Assembly (NCBI GenBank): GCA_964420405.1
Contig: CAYQTL010000002.1
Span: 166,227 to 230,226, forward strand
Reading direction: 5' to 3'
DNA length: 64,000 nucleotides
From: CAYQTL01 sp964420405
GTDB taxonomy: Bacteria; Acidobacteriota; Thermoanaerobaculia; Thermoanaerobaculales; Sulfomarinibacteraceae
The notes under the pieces were generated by a model, which was not told the origin of the DNA, did no database searches, and saw only the letters and a list, made by a program, of their open reading frames with translations. How positions within the stretch are numbered: the stretch's first letter is position 1; each line of letters begins with the position of its first letter. The translations under genes were made by a program, and so were the position numbers. Shown piece by piece: positions 37,284-45,228 of the stretch.

Positions 37284-38045
37284 GTGGAGATCGGAAGGGT
37301 GTACGTGATCGGGATGGGCGAGGTCGGGTCGCGGCTCGCGGGAGCGCTCGAGACCGCGGGCACGGAGGTCGTCCCGGTCACTCGCGACAGCGGCTGGAAT
37401 GCGGTCCTGCGGGACGACGGCGCGGTTCGGCTCGCCTGTGTGCGCGAGGAGGCCCTACCGGAGGTGCTGGAGAGGCTGCGCCCGGTGCCGGGGCACCGGA
37501 TCGCGCTGGTCCAGAACGGCTGGATCCGGCCGCTCGTGGAGAACCTCGACGGCGTCACCCGCGGCCTGATCTGGTTCACCGCCAAGGGGGACTTCTTCCG
37601 CGTGCTGCGGCCGAGCCCGTTCGGCGGACCGCTCGCCGACGCGCTCGCCACACGGCTGTCGGCCGGCGGCATCCCGGCAACCGCCGTCGACCGCCCGGCG
37701 TTCGACCGGGAGGATGCCGAGAAGATGGGCTTCAACTGCGTCGTGGGGTTGCCGTTGGCGGTCCACGGCGAGTCCCTCGGCGACTATCTCGCGAACCGCC
37801 GGCCGGAGGCGCGGGAGGTGTTCGACGAGGCTGTGGCCGTTTCCGCCCTGGCCGCCGGGACCGAGCCGGACGCCGCCGCCTGGAGCCGCTTCCTGGACCT
37901 GACCCGGCCGCTGCACTGGGTCCGCACGTCCGCGGCCAAGGCGCTGGAGTACCGCAACGGCGCGATCGTCCGGCTGGCGGACCGCCTCGGGGCGGACGCC
38001 CCGGCCAACCGGCGCCTGCTCGCCGCGGTCGGGTTCGAGCCCTGA
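37284..38045 (+). CDS. Ketopantoate-reductase-like NAD(P)-binding protein
   Basis: 253 residues. N-terminal Rossmann motif VYVIGMGEVGSRLA, ALVQNGW (like the QNG of ApbA/PanE), and EKMGFNCVVGLPLA where a Lys-x3-Asn pair sits as in ketopantoate reductases. It is smaller than typical PanE and could act on another 2-oxo or 3-hydroxy acid. GTG 37284 gives normal spacing from AGGAGGG (37271-37277); ATG 37278 would touch it. Confidence 0.6.
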   Translation: MEIGRVYVIGMGEVGSRLAGALETAGTEVVPVTRDSGWNAVLRDDGAVRLACVREEALPEVLERLRPVPGHRIALVQNGWIRPLVENLDGVTRGLIWFTAKGDFFRVLRPSPFGGPLADALATRLSAGGIPATAVDRPAFDREDAEKMGFNCVVGLPLAVHGESLGDYLANRRPEAREVFDEAVAVSALAAGTEPDAAAWSRFLDLTRPLHWVRTSAAKALEYRNGAIVRLADRLGADAPANRRLLAAVGFEP

Positions 38046-38104
38046 CCGGCCGGCTGCAACCCCCCGCACGCTCCGGGCGTACTGATCCGGGAGATGGAGC
38101 GCCG

Positions 38105-38791
38105 GTGGAGAGGATGAACGGCCGGCTGCGACGCGCCTGGACCGACTGGCTCCGGCCGCTGCTGCTGGTGGTGCTGGTGGTGACGTCGTTCCGATCGGCC
38201 GTGGCCGACTGGAACGACGTCCCGACCGGCTCCATGCGGCCCACGATCCTCGAAGGCGACCGGATCGTGGTCAACAAGCTCGCCTACGACCTGAAGCTGC
38301 CGTTCACGCAGGTCCGCCTGCTGCGCTGGGGCGCCCCCGGCCGGGGGGACATCGTGGTGCTGTTCTCGCCGGAGGACGGCACGCGACTCGTCAAGCGGGT
38401 CGTCGGGCTGCCCGGCGACACGCTCTCGATGCGCCGGGGTCGGCTGGTGGTCAACGGGCGCCAGGTCAGGTACGAGCCGGCGCATGCCGCCCTCGGCATC
38501 GCCTCCGCACCCGGCCGGCTGCTCGCCGAGGAGCTCCTCGCGGGCGAAACGTCACATCCGGTCATGCTCACCCCCGCGAGCCTGGCGCCCCGCTCCTTCG
38601 GGCCGGTCCAGGTCCCCGTCGCGCGCTACTTCGTGATGGGCGACAACCGCGACGAGAGCCACGACTCCAGGCACTTCGGAGTGGTTCCCGCAGACAGCAT
38701 CGTCGGCCGCGCGACCGCGGTGGCCGCATCCCTCGATCCACGGCACCGGTACCGCCCCCGCTGGAACCGGTTCCTCACCGGGCTCCGGTAG
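38105..38791 (+). CDS. lepB: Signal peptidase I
   Basis: 228 residues. One N-terminal membrane anchor (LRPLLLVVLVVTSFRSAV), Ser43 in DVPTGSMRPTILEGD, Lys97 in RLVKRVVGLPGD, and GDNRDESHDSRHFG: the Ser/Lys dyad and boxes B-E of S26 signal peptidases. It releases exported proteins at the outer face of the inner membrane. Shorter than Escherichia coli LepB with a single anchor, as in many phyla. GTG 38105 has GGAG 5 nt upstream; ATG 38114 is a possible start. Confidence 0.94.
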   Translation: MERMNGRLRRAWTDWLRPLLLVVLVVTSFRSAVADWNDVPTGSMRPTILEGDRIVVNKLAYDLKLPFTQVRLLRWGAPGRGDIVVLFSPEDGTRLVKRVVGLPGDTLSMRRGRLVVNGRQVRYEPAHAALGIASAPGRLLAEELLAGETSHPVMLTPASLAPRSFGPVQVPVARYFVMGDNRDESHDSRHFGVVPADSIVGRATAVAASLDPRHRYRPRWNRFLTGLR

Positions 38792-38792
38792 C

Positions 38793-38807
38793 CGGCGGGA
38801 ACCGCCG
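38793..38807 (+). terminator. Small hairpin after lepB
   Basis: CGGCGG-GAA-CCGCCG forms a 6-bp stem with a 3-base loop 2 nt after the lepB stop. No T-tract follows, so only a weak terminator candidate. Confidence 0.3.
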
Positions 38808-38904
38808 ACATGGAAGTCCAGATCACCGACGACGATTTCCCCTCTGGAAGGGTCGCGCGAAACCGACCACGTCGACCGCGGCCGTTCCGAACCCTGGAGG
38901 ATCC

Positions 38905-41655
38905 ATGACCCGCATCGTCTCCGTCCTGACCGTCACGATCGCCCTGGCGCTCCCCGTCGTCGCCCATGCCGCGGTGCGACCGGCTGACGCCGCCGCGGGG
39001 ATCGTCGCCGCCAGCGGCGGCCGCGCGGAGATCCGGCTGCACCGCCTGACGGGCGCTGCCCGGGTCCTGAGGACACCGGCCGGCACGCTGGCGGTCGAGG
39101 GCGGGTCCCAGGCCGAGCGCGCCCGCGACGCGGTCGCCCGCTACGGCGCTGCGTTCGGTATCGTCGACCCCGCCGCCGAGATCGTGCTGCTCGGCGGCCG
39201 CGCCGAGCGGCTCGGCGGCACCGTCTGGCGGTTCGGCCAACAGGTCGACGGCGTGCCGGTTCTCGGCGCCGAGCTGCGCGTGCGGCTCGACGGGGACGGT
39301 CGCCTCACCTCCCTCAACGGTCTCGTGCTCCCGGGCGCGGCGATCCCGGCGGGCGAGCTCGTGCCGGCGGGCCGTCTGGCGGAGACCGCGGCCGCGGTGG
39401 TGGCGAAGCACCACGGTCTCGACCCGGCGGCGCTCGAGACCGCGGATCTCGGTCTCGCCCTGTATCGGCCCGGCCTGGTCCGTGGCCTCCGGGACGGCGG
39501 CGACCACCTGGTGAGGCGCTTCGAGGTCCGCTCCGGCGACCGGATCGCCGAGCTGGTGCTGGTGGACTCGATCGACGGCCGCCCGGTCGAGCGCATCCCG
39601 CTGATCCACGAGCTGCACCGGGTGGTGCACGAGGGAGTCCTCCACAGCCCGATCTGGACCGAGGGCGACCCGCTCCCGTTCGACGGCCTCGACGACGCTG
39701 CCAATCATGAGGTCAACGAGATCATCGCCGCCACCGGCGAGACCTACCGGCTGTTCGACCACCTCAGCGACGGCACGTTCCGGTCCTGGAACGGCGCCGA
39801 CGGGACGATGAACGCGGTCCACGACTCCGACGAGCTGCAGTGTCCCAACGCCCAGTGGACCGGACGCTTCACCCGGTTCTGCCGAGGCACCGGAACCGAC
39901 GACATCGTCGCCCACGAGTGGGTCCACGCCTACACCCAGTCGACCCACGGCCTGGTCTACCTCTACCAGCAGGGCGCGCTCAACGAGGCCTACTCGGACA
40001 TCTTCGGCGAGGTGGTGGACCTGCTCAACGAGCGTCCCGACGACGAGCTCCAGGCGCCGCGGTCGTACGAGGCGTGCTCGGCGTTCGCGTCGGCTGTCGG
40101 CCCGAGGGTCATCGTCACCTCGCCGCCGGATCTGGCCGGCGGTCTCGAGGCCGGCGGCGCCGACTTCAACCCGCTGCCGCCCTGGTCGGTGGAAGGTCTG
40201 CTGGAGCTCGGGTACGACGGACAGGACGTCATCGACGACGGCTGTGAACCCCTGATCGGCTTCACACCGGGCAACATCGCCCTGCTCGAGTTCGGTCGGT
40301 GCCTGTTCCGGCAGCCGGTCGAGAACGCCCAGGCGGCCGGCGCCGCCGGCGCGATCCTCGTCAACCGCGCCAACGACCAGGTGGTCCAGATGCCGGGCCC
40401 GGGGGACCGTCTCCCGATCCCGGCGGTGATGGTCGGGCGCAGTGACGGCGACCGGCTCCGCGCGGCCCTCGCGGACGGCGTCACGGTCCGCCTCTCCTCC
40501 GTCTCCGAGTCCTCCGAGCGCTGGCTGATCGGCGAGGACGCGTCGGCCTTCGGCGGCGCCATCCGGGACATGTGGACACCGGCGTGCCTCGGCGACCCGG
40601 GCTCCGTCACCGCCGCCAACTACTGGTGCGACGAGGGGGACAACGGCGGTGTGCACATCAACAGCGGCATCCCCAACCGGGTCTTCGCCCTCGCGGCGGA
40701 CGGCGGCACGACCCCGGCGGGCCCCGTCCGCGGGATCGGCCTGACCAAGGCGAGTCACATCTGGTGGCGCGCCATGTCGGTCTACCAGATCCCGTTGACC
40801 GACTTCCGCGATCATGCCGATCTTCTCGAGCTCTCCTGTCAGGACCTCGCAGGCGCGACCCTCACCGACCTCACCGACGGCGGCCCGTCGTCCGCAGTCA
40901 TCGACGCCGACGACTGCGCCCAGGTGGCCACCGCGATCGAGGCGGTCCAGCTCCGCGCCGAGCCTGCGCAGTGCGACTTCGCCCCGGTGCTCGGCAAGAG
41001 CCCGCCGGCGGTGCGGGGCGAGCTGGTGCTGCTCGACGAGCGGTTCGACGCGGATCCTGGGGCCGACTGGGGGCGGAGCACCGAGGGCGTCATCGCCACG
41101 GCCGCCCCGGCCGAGTGGCAGTGGACCGACGCGGCGCCCGAAGGCGGTGACGGCGGCGCCCTGTACGTCGCCAACCTCCCCCGCTCGGGCGGCTGCAACG
41201 CGACCTTCCTCGGCGTCTCGCGTCTCGACAGCCCACCGGTGTCGATGCCGGCGGTGGCGGGCGCGCTGCTGGTGTTCGACCACTACGTCGCCACCGAGCC
41301 CACCCGGGACGGCGGCAACCTGAAGCTGAGCGTCAACGGCGGCCCGTTCGAGGTCGTACCGCTCGACGCCTTCCGCTACAACCACTACAACGACACCCTC
41401 GCCCCGCCGTCTGACAACCCCAACCCCCTCGCAGGCCAGCCGGTCTGGACCGGCTACGACGAGGGGGCGCTGGGTGGATCGTGGGGACAGACCCAGGTCG
41501 ACCTGTCGCGGCTCGTGGCCCCGGGCGACACCTTCCGCTTCCGCTTCGAGTTCGGCAACGACACCTGCGTCGGCGGCGAGGGCTGGTACGTGGACACCGT
41601 GAGGGTCGTGGCCACGCCACAGGTCCGGTCGTCCGGTCCCCGCGTCGCTCCCTGA
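38905..41655 (+). CDS. Secreted M4 (thermolysin-like) metallopeptidase with inserted PA domain
   Basis: 916 residues. Signal peptide (MTRIVSVLTVTIALALP), FTP/propeptide region (~25-210), catalytic domain with HEWVH at 337-341 and the third zinc ligand Glu361 in GALNEAYSDIFGE, spaced exactly as in thermolysin. A protease-associated (PA) domain (about 445-540, GCEPLIGFTPGNIALLEFGR to AVMVGRSDGDRLR) interrupts the catalytic domain before the M4 markers GVHINSGIPNRVFALA and SHIWWRAMSVYQ. A C-terminal beta-sandwich starts at VLLDERFDADPGADW. Ribosome binding site CTGGAGGA. Confidence 0.9.
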   Translation: MTRIVSVLTVTIALALPVVAHAAVRPADAAAGIVAASGGRAEIRLHRLTGAARVLRTPAGTLAVEGGSQAERARDAVARYGAAFGIVDPAAEIVLLGGRAERLGGTVWRFGQQVDGVPVLGAELRVRLDGDGRLTSLNGLVLPGAAIPAGELVPAGRLAETAAAVVAKHHGLDPAALETADLGLALYRPGLVRGLRDGGDHLVRRFEVRSGDRIAELVLVDSIDGRPVERIPLIHELHRVVHEGVLHSPIWTEGDPLPFDGLDDAANHEVNEIIAATGETYRLFDHLSDGTFRSWNGADGTMNAVHDSDELQCPNAQWTGRFTRFCRGTGTDDIVAHEWVHAYTQSTHGLVYLYQQGALNEAYSDIFGEVVDLLNERPDDELQAPRSYEACSAFASAVGPRVIVTSPPDLAGGLEAGGADFNPLPPWSVEGLLELGYDGQDVIDDGCEPLIGFTPGNIALLEFGRCLFRQPVENAQAAGAAGAILVNRANDQVVQMPGPGDRLPIPAVMVGRSDGDRLRAALADGVTVRLSSVSESSERWLIGEDASAFGGAIRDMWTPACLGDPGSVTAANYWCDEGDNGGVHINSGIPNRVFALAADGGTTPAGPVRGIGLTKASHIWWRAMSVYQIPLTDFRDHADLLELSCQDLAGATLTDLTDGGPSSAVIDADDCAQVATAIEAVQLRAEPAQCDFAPVLGKSPPAVRGELVLLDERFDADPGADWGRSTEGVIATAAPAEWQWTDAAPEGGDGGALYVANLPRSGGCNATFLGVSRLDSPPVSMPAVAGALLVFDHYVATEPTRDGGNLKLSVNGGPFEVVPLDAFRYNHYNDTLAPPSDNPNPLAGQPVWTGYDEGALGGSWGQTQVDLSRLVAPGDTFRFRFEFGNDTCVGGEGWYVDTVRVVATPQVRSSGPRVAP

Positions 41656-41690
41656 GCCCTCCGCCGGCCGGCGGACCCCTGCCGCCGCGG

Positions 41691-41718
41691 CCGCCCGTCC
41701 CGTCTCCGCGACGGGCGG
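41691..41718 (+). terminator. Hairpin after the M4 peptidase gene
   Basis: A 9-bp GC stem, 41691-41699 with 41710-41718, follows a short palindrome CCGCCGGCCGGCGG (41661-41674). Together they could end transcription of the peptidase gene, though no T-run follows. Confidence 0.4.
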
Positions 41719-41727
41719 GCGGCGGGC

Positions 41728-41756
41728 TTGACGGCTCCGGGGCGCCGCGTGACGAT
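41728..41756 (+). promoter_or_regulatory. Promoter of the sulfotransferase gene
   Basis: TTGACG (41728-41733; 5 of 6), 17-bp spacer, GACGAT (41751-41756; 3 of 6). The start point is within a few bases of ATG 41766, so the message would have almost no leader. Confidence 0.45.
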
Positions 41757-41765
41757 CGCAGGGTC

Positions 41766-42692
41766 ATGGACGAGCGGCTGCCGAACTTCCTGATCGTCGG
41801 CGCACCCAAGGCGGGCACCACGGCGCTCGCGGCGATCCTCGAGCACCACCCGGACGTCTTCCTGTCCCCGCTGAAAGAGCCCAAGTACTTCTCGAGCCGC
41901 GTGCTCCAGCTGCCGCTCGCGGGCCCGGGGGACGACTATCCAGCGGCGCTGTTCATCCGCACCGAGGACTCCTACCGGCGCCTGTTCCGCGGCGCCGGTG
42001 GCGCTCGGGCCGTCGGCGAGGCCAGTGTCGACCTGCTCTACTTCCACGACCGCGTGATCCCCGGCATCCGGCGGCTGCTCGGCGACCCCCGGATCGTCAT
42101 CTCGCTGCGCGACCCGGTCGCCCGCGCGGTGTCGGCGTACGCCCAGCTGGTGCGGGACGGCCGCGAGACCCTGCCCTTCACGGACGCGGTCGACGCCGAG
42201 CCGGAGCGGCGTGCCGCCAACTGGGAGTTCATGTGGTCCTACGTCGACGTCGGGCGGTACGCGGCCCAGGTGGAGGCCTACCTCGCGGCGTTCTCGCGGG
42301 TGCACGTGCTGCTGCACGACGACCTGCTCGCACGACCCGCCGAGACCGTCCGGGAGGTGCTGCGGTTCCTCGAGGTGGACGACGGAGTCGAGCTGCCGGT
42401 CGGCCTGCGGTCGAACCCTTCGGGTGTGCCTCGCAACCGCGTCCTGCGGCGGCTGCTGCGGCCCACCGGTGCGGCGGTCGCGGTGTACCGCGGGCTGCTC
42501 GGTGCGGGCCTGTCGGAGCGGTGGATCCTCGGGATCGTGGACCGCCTCCGGCCTCGCAGGACCGAGCCCGTCGACGTTCCGTCGTCGGTCCGTCAGTCGC
42601 TCGCCGCGGTCTTCCGAGAGGACGTGGCCGCGCTCGGAACGCTGATCGGGCGGGACCTGTCCGGCTGGTGCGCGGCCACCAGCTCGCGGTAG
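41766..42692 (+). CDS. PAPS-dependent sulfotransferase
   Basis: 308 residues. LIVGAPKAGTTALAAIL is the 5'-PAPS phosphate-binding loop, LKEPKYFSS and IVISLRDPVARAVSAYAQLV (3'-phosphate-binding region) are the family markers. It should transfer sulfate to a carbohydrate or lipid hydroxyl; acceptor unknown. No signal peptide. Its last 100 bp lie opposite the end of the convergent glycosyltransferase gene. A sulfotransferase next to a glycosyltransferase suggests modification of one glycan or glycolipid. Confidence 0.9.
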   Translation: MDERLPNFLIVGAPKAGTTALAAILEHHPDVFLSPLKEPKYFSSRVLQLPLAGPGDDYPAALFIRTEDSYRRLFRGAGGARAVGEASVDLLYFHDRVIPGIRRLLGDPRIVISLRDPVARAVSAYAQLVRDGRETLPFTDAVDAEPERRAANWEFMWSYVDVGRYAAQVEAYLAAFSRVHVLLHDDLLARPAETVREVLRFLEVDDGVELPVGLRSNPSGVPRNRVLRRLLRPTGAAVAVYRGLLGAGLSERWILGIVDRLRPRRTEPVDVPSSVRQSLAAVFREDVAALGTLIGRDLSGWCAATSSR

Positions 42693-43849
42693 CGCTCGGC
42701 CACCTCCGCCACCGCCTCTTGCCACGGGCGACACAGGGTCCGGGCCGCGGCGTCGCCGCAGGCGCGCCGCAGGGCCGGGTCCGCGAGGGCGCGGTCGACG
42801 GCGGCGGCGAAGCTCGCCGGCTCCGCCGTCGCCAGGAAGCCGTTCTCACCGTCGCGGACACCCTCCGCGGTGTCCGCGCCCCGCACCAGCACCGACGGCA
42901 CGCCGACGGCGGCCGCCTCCCGCACGACCAGGCCCGAGGTGTCGTACCGCGACGGGAACACGAACAGGTCGGCGCGCGCGTAGCACGCCCGCAGCCGCAT
43001 CCGGTCCCGGACCGCGCCGACGAACCGCAGGCGGTCGCCGAGCCCGAGCCGTTCGCCCAGCGCGGCCAGGTCGCCGCGGGCGTAGCCTTCGCCGACCAGC
43101 ACGGCGACGAAACGCCGGCCCCCGCCGGCGAGCTCGGCGAGCGCGCGAACCAGGATCTCCAGGTCCTTCTCCCACACGATCTGGCCGACGTACAGCAGCA
43201 CCTGCTCGTCAGGCCGGGTGCCCAGCAGCTCGTCCGCCTCGCGGCGGGCCGCGGCCGGGTCCTCGGGCGGCGACATGTCGATGCCGTGGGGCACGACCAC
43301 CACGCGGCCACGGTAGCCGTAGGACCGCAGCGTCTCGATCGCCGGCTCGGAGGGGATCCAGACCTCGTCCGCCGACTCGAAGAAGCGGACGATGGTCCGG
43401 ATCCGCGCGTCCACGAGGCGCCGGACCGGCACCGCGCCCTCGAGGTCGTCCCGGTACTTGGAGTGGAACGTCGCCACCAGCGGCGCCCGCCGCCGCCGGG
43501 ACAGGGTGCGCGCCACCCGCACCGCCGAGAACGGCGAGTGGCAGTGGACAAGGTCGACGGGGCGGCGGGCGAGCCGCGGGCCGAGCGTGGGGTCGAGGGC
43601 GGGCAGCCCCAGCCGGTACGGCGGTCGCGGGATCACCGGGACCGAGAGGTAGCGCACCACGTCGAACCCGCCGTCGTCACCGCGGTGCCGCCGCGGCCCG
43701 GGCGTCACCACGACCGTCGGCCCGAGGATCCTGCCGAGCCAACGGGCGTAGTTGGCCACCGTGACCGCGACGCCGTCGAGGATCGGGTGGAACGCGTCGG
43801 TCACCTGGGCGGTTGCCAGGCCCCGGGACGCGCGCTCCCCGGTCACCAC
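42593..43849 (-). CDS. GT4-family glycosyltransferase
   Basis: 418 residues, GT-B fold. N-terminal acceptor domain (QVTDAFHPILDGVAVTVANY, VDLVHCHSPFSAVRVA, APLVATFHSKY) and C-terminal nucleotide-sugar domain (LLYVGQIVWEKDLEILV, FVFPSRYDTSGLVVREAAAV, with Asp replacing the first Glu of EX7E). Alpha-mannosyl/glucosyltransferases look like this. GTG 43849 is spaced correctly from GGGAGG (43857-43862). The last ~33 residues are antisense to the sulfotransferase gene and low in complexity, so the real domain ends near the AAHQ. Confidence 0.87.
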   Translation of the reverse strand: MVTGERASRGLATAQVTDAFHPILDGVAVTVANYARWLGRILGPTVVVTPGPRRHRGDDGGFDVVRYLSVPVIPRPPYRLGLPALDPTLGPRLARRPVDLVHCHSPFSAVRVARTLSRRRRAPLVATFHSKYRDDLEGAVPVRRLVDARIRTIVRFFESADEVWIPSEPAIETLRSYGYRGRVVVVPHGIDMSPPEDPAAARREADELLGTRPDEQVLLYVGQIVWEKDLEILVRALAELAGGGRRFVAVLVGEGYARGDLAALGERLGLGDRLRFVGAVRDRMRLRACYARADLFVFPSRYDTSGLVVREAAAVGVPSVLVRGADTAEGVRDGENGFLATAEPASFAAAVDRALADPALRRACGDAAARTLCRPWQEAVAEVAERYRELVAAHQPDRSRPISVPSAATSSRKTAASD

Positions 43850-43872
43850 CGGCACCCCTCCCGGACTCGGGG

Positions 43873-43878
43873 TATCAT
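43873..43878 (+). promoter_or_regulatory. -10 hexamer for a leaderless HIT gene
   Basis: TATCAT ends 6 nt before ATG 43885 and no ribosome binding site is present, so transcription probably begins at or next to the start codon. No -35 hexamer is recognisable. Confidence 0.4.
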
Positions 43879-43884
43879 GTCGCC

Positions 43885-44310
43885 ATGACCGACGACACGA
43901 CCGTGTTCGACAGGATCATCGCGGGCGAGATCCCGTGCCACAAGGTCTACGAGGACGATCACGTGCTCGCCTTCCTCGACATCGCACCGTTGAGCCGCGG
44001 CCACACGCTGCTCATTCCGAAGCAGCGGGCGGCGTTCCTCCACCAGCTCGACGACGACGCTGCCGCCGCCATCGGTCGCGTCCTGCCACGCCTGTGCCGC
44101 GCCGTGATGGCCGCCACCGGCGCCGAAGCGTACAACATCCTCCAGAACAACGGCAGCGCCGCCCACCAGGTGGTGATGCACGTCCACTTCCACGTCATCC
44201 CCAGGATCGGCGAGCGCGGCCTGGGCATCGGTTGGGACGCGGGCGCCCTCGATCACGGCGAGGCCACCCGCCTGGCGGAGGACATCCGCGGCGCCCTCGA
44301 CGCCGGCTGA
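43885..44310 (+). CDS. HIT-family nucleotide hydrolase (Hint-like)
   Basis: 141 residues. IIAGEIPCHKVYEDD, FLDIAPLSRGHTLLIPK, NNGSAAHQVVMHVHFHVIPR with the histidine triad at residues 99, 101 and 103. Members hydrolyse AMP-linked substrates such as AMP-lysine. Complete and of normal length. It converges on a lipoprotein gene with 13 bp between stops. Confidence 0.94.
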   Translation: MTDDTTVFDRIIAGEIPCHKVYEDDHVLAFLDIAPLSRGHTLLIPKQRAAFLHQLDDDAAAAIGRVLPRLCRAVMAATGAEAYNILQNNGSAAHQVVMHVHFHVIPRIGERGLGIGWDAGALDHGEATRLAEDIRGALDAG

Positions 44311-44323
44311 AACGACGGCCCGA

Positions 44324-44755
44324 TCAGCCCGGCGCCCAGCGGATCGGCTCCCGGGACGTGACGAGCATCGCCATCGGGCGGCCGTCGACCACCACGTCGA
44401 CGCGGACCCGAGCCGGCGCTTCGGCGCTGTCCACCTCCGCGCCGGTGATCTCGAACGTCTGGATCGGCTGGAACTGGAGACCCTTTTCGCCACGCCACGT
44501 CTCGAAGCCAGACTGCGCCCTGGCGAGCTCGTCGAGGTCGGCGATCGCGTTCACCCCGCGGTACCACTGGCAGACCGCGGTCTGCAGGTTCGATTCCCTG
44601 CCGTCGGCGCCCACCCGCCAGCCGTTCAGCACCGACCGGACCCTCGTCTGGGCCGTCGTGCGCGCCGACAGGTCGCCGACCGCCGGAGCCAGATCGCAGC
44701 CGGTCACCGCGATCGCACAGAGTGCCGCCACCGTCACCGCGCCCGCACGCATCAT
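44324..44755 (-). CDS. Lipoprotein, paralogue 1 of a tandem pair
   Basis: 143 residues with a lipoprotein signal (VAALCAIAVTGC; lipobox VTGC). The mature part has a helical first half (TRVRSVLNGWR, FETWRGEKGLQF) and a beta end, VRVDVVVDGRPMAMLVTSREPIRWA. The neighbour at 44784 has the same layout and the same ending (VRIDGRP...ESEPIRWA), so the genes arose by duplication. Function unknown. Probably in one operon with it and pfk. Confidence 0.75.
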   Translation of the reverse strand: MMRAGAVTVAALCAIAVTGCDLAPAVGDLSARTTAQTRVRSVLNGWRVGADGRESNLQTAVCQWYRGVNAIADLDELARAQSGFETWRGEKGLQFQPIQTFEITGAEVDSAEAPARVRVDVVVDGRPMAMLVTSREPIRWAPG

Positions 44756-44783
44756 CGCTCCCCCTCTCCCCGCCGTTGCCGGA

Positions 44784-45218
44784 TCACTCGGCCCAGCGGA
44801 TCGGCTCGCTCTCGACGACCTCCATCCGCAGCGGTCGGCCGTCGATCCGGACCGCCACCACCACCGGCATGCCGGGGGCTTCCGGCGCCACCACCTCGAC
44901 CACCTCGGACGCGCCGAGCCCGCCGTACACCAGCCCCTTCTGCGCCCGCCACTGGCGGAACAGCTCGGATGCCCGGGACGCCACGCTCGGGTCCGGAAGG
45001 TGCCCCGCTCCGCTCCACCAGGCGGCCTCGGCGACAGCCAGGTCGACCTCGCGGGCGCCGCGGGTCCCCGCCGCCGCCATGCCCTCCAGCATCGTCCGCA
45101 CCCTCCGCTCGGCCCGCGCCGCCGGCCCGCCGGGACCCGACACGAGAACGTCGCACCCGGCCGCCGACACCACTGCCGAGGCCAGGAGCGTCACCACTGC
45201 GAGACGGCTGATCCGCAC
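44784..45218 (-). CDS. Lipoprotein, paralogue 2 of a tandem pair
   Basis: 144 residues from GTG 45218. Signal RLAVVTLLASAVVSAAGC gives a lipobox ending in AAGC. RTMLEGMAAAG, LFRQWRAQKGLVYGG and VVVAVRIDGRPLRMEVVESE align with paralogue 1. A GTG at 45239 would give a longer start overlapping the pfk end; 45218 fits a standard lipoprotein signal and has GAGG upstream. Function unknown. Confidence 0.75.
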   Translation of the reverse strand: MRISRLAVVTLLASAVVSAAGCDVLVSGPGGPAARAERRVRTMLEGMAAAGTRGAREVDLAVAEAAWWSGAGHLPDPSVASRASELFRQWRAQKGLVYGGLGASEVVEVVAPEAPGMPVVVAVRIDGRPLRMEVVESEPIRWAE

Positions 45219-45228
45219 CGGTCCCGCC

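Noticed and set aside
38905..41655. M36 fungalysin
   Set aside because: The spacing from HEWVH to Glu361 and the later GVHINSG segment match M4 thermolysin; FTP alone does not decide.
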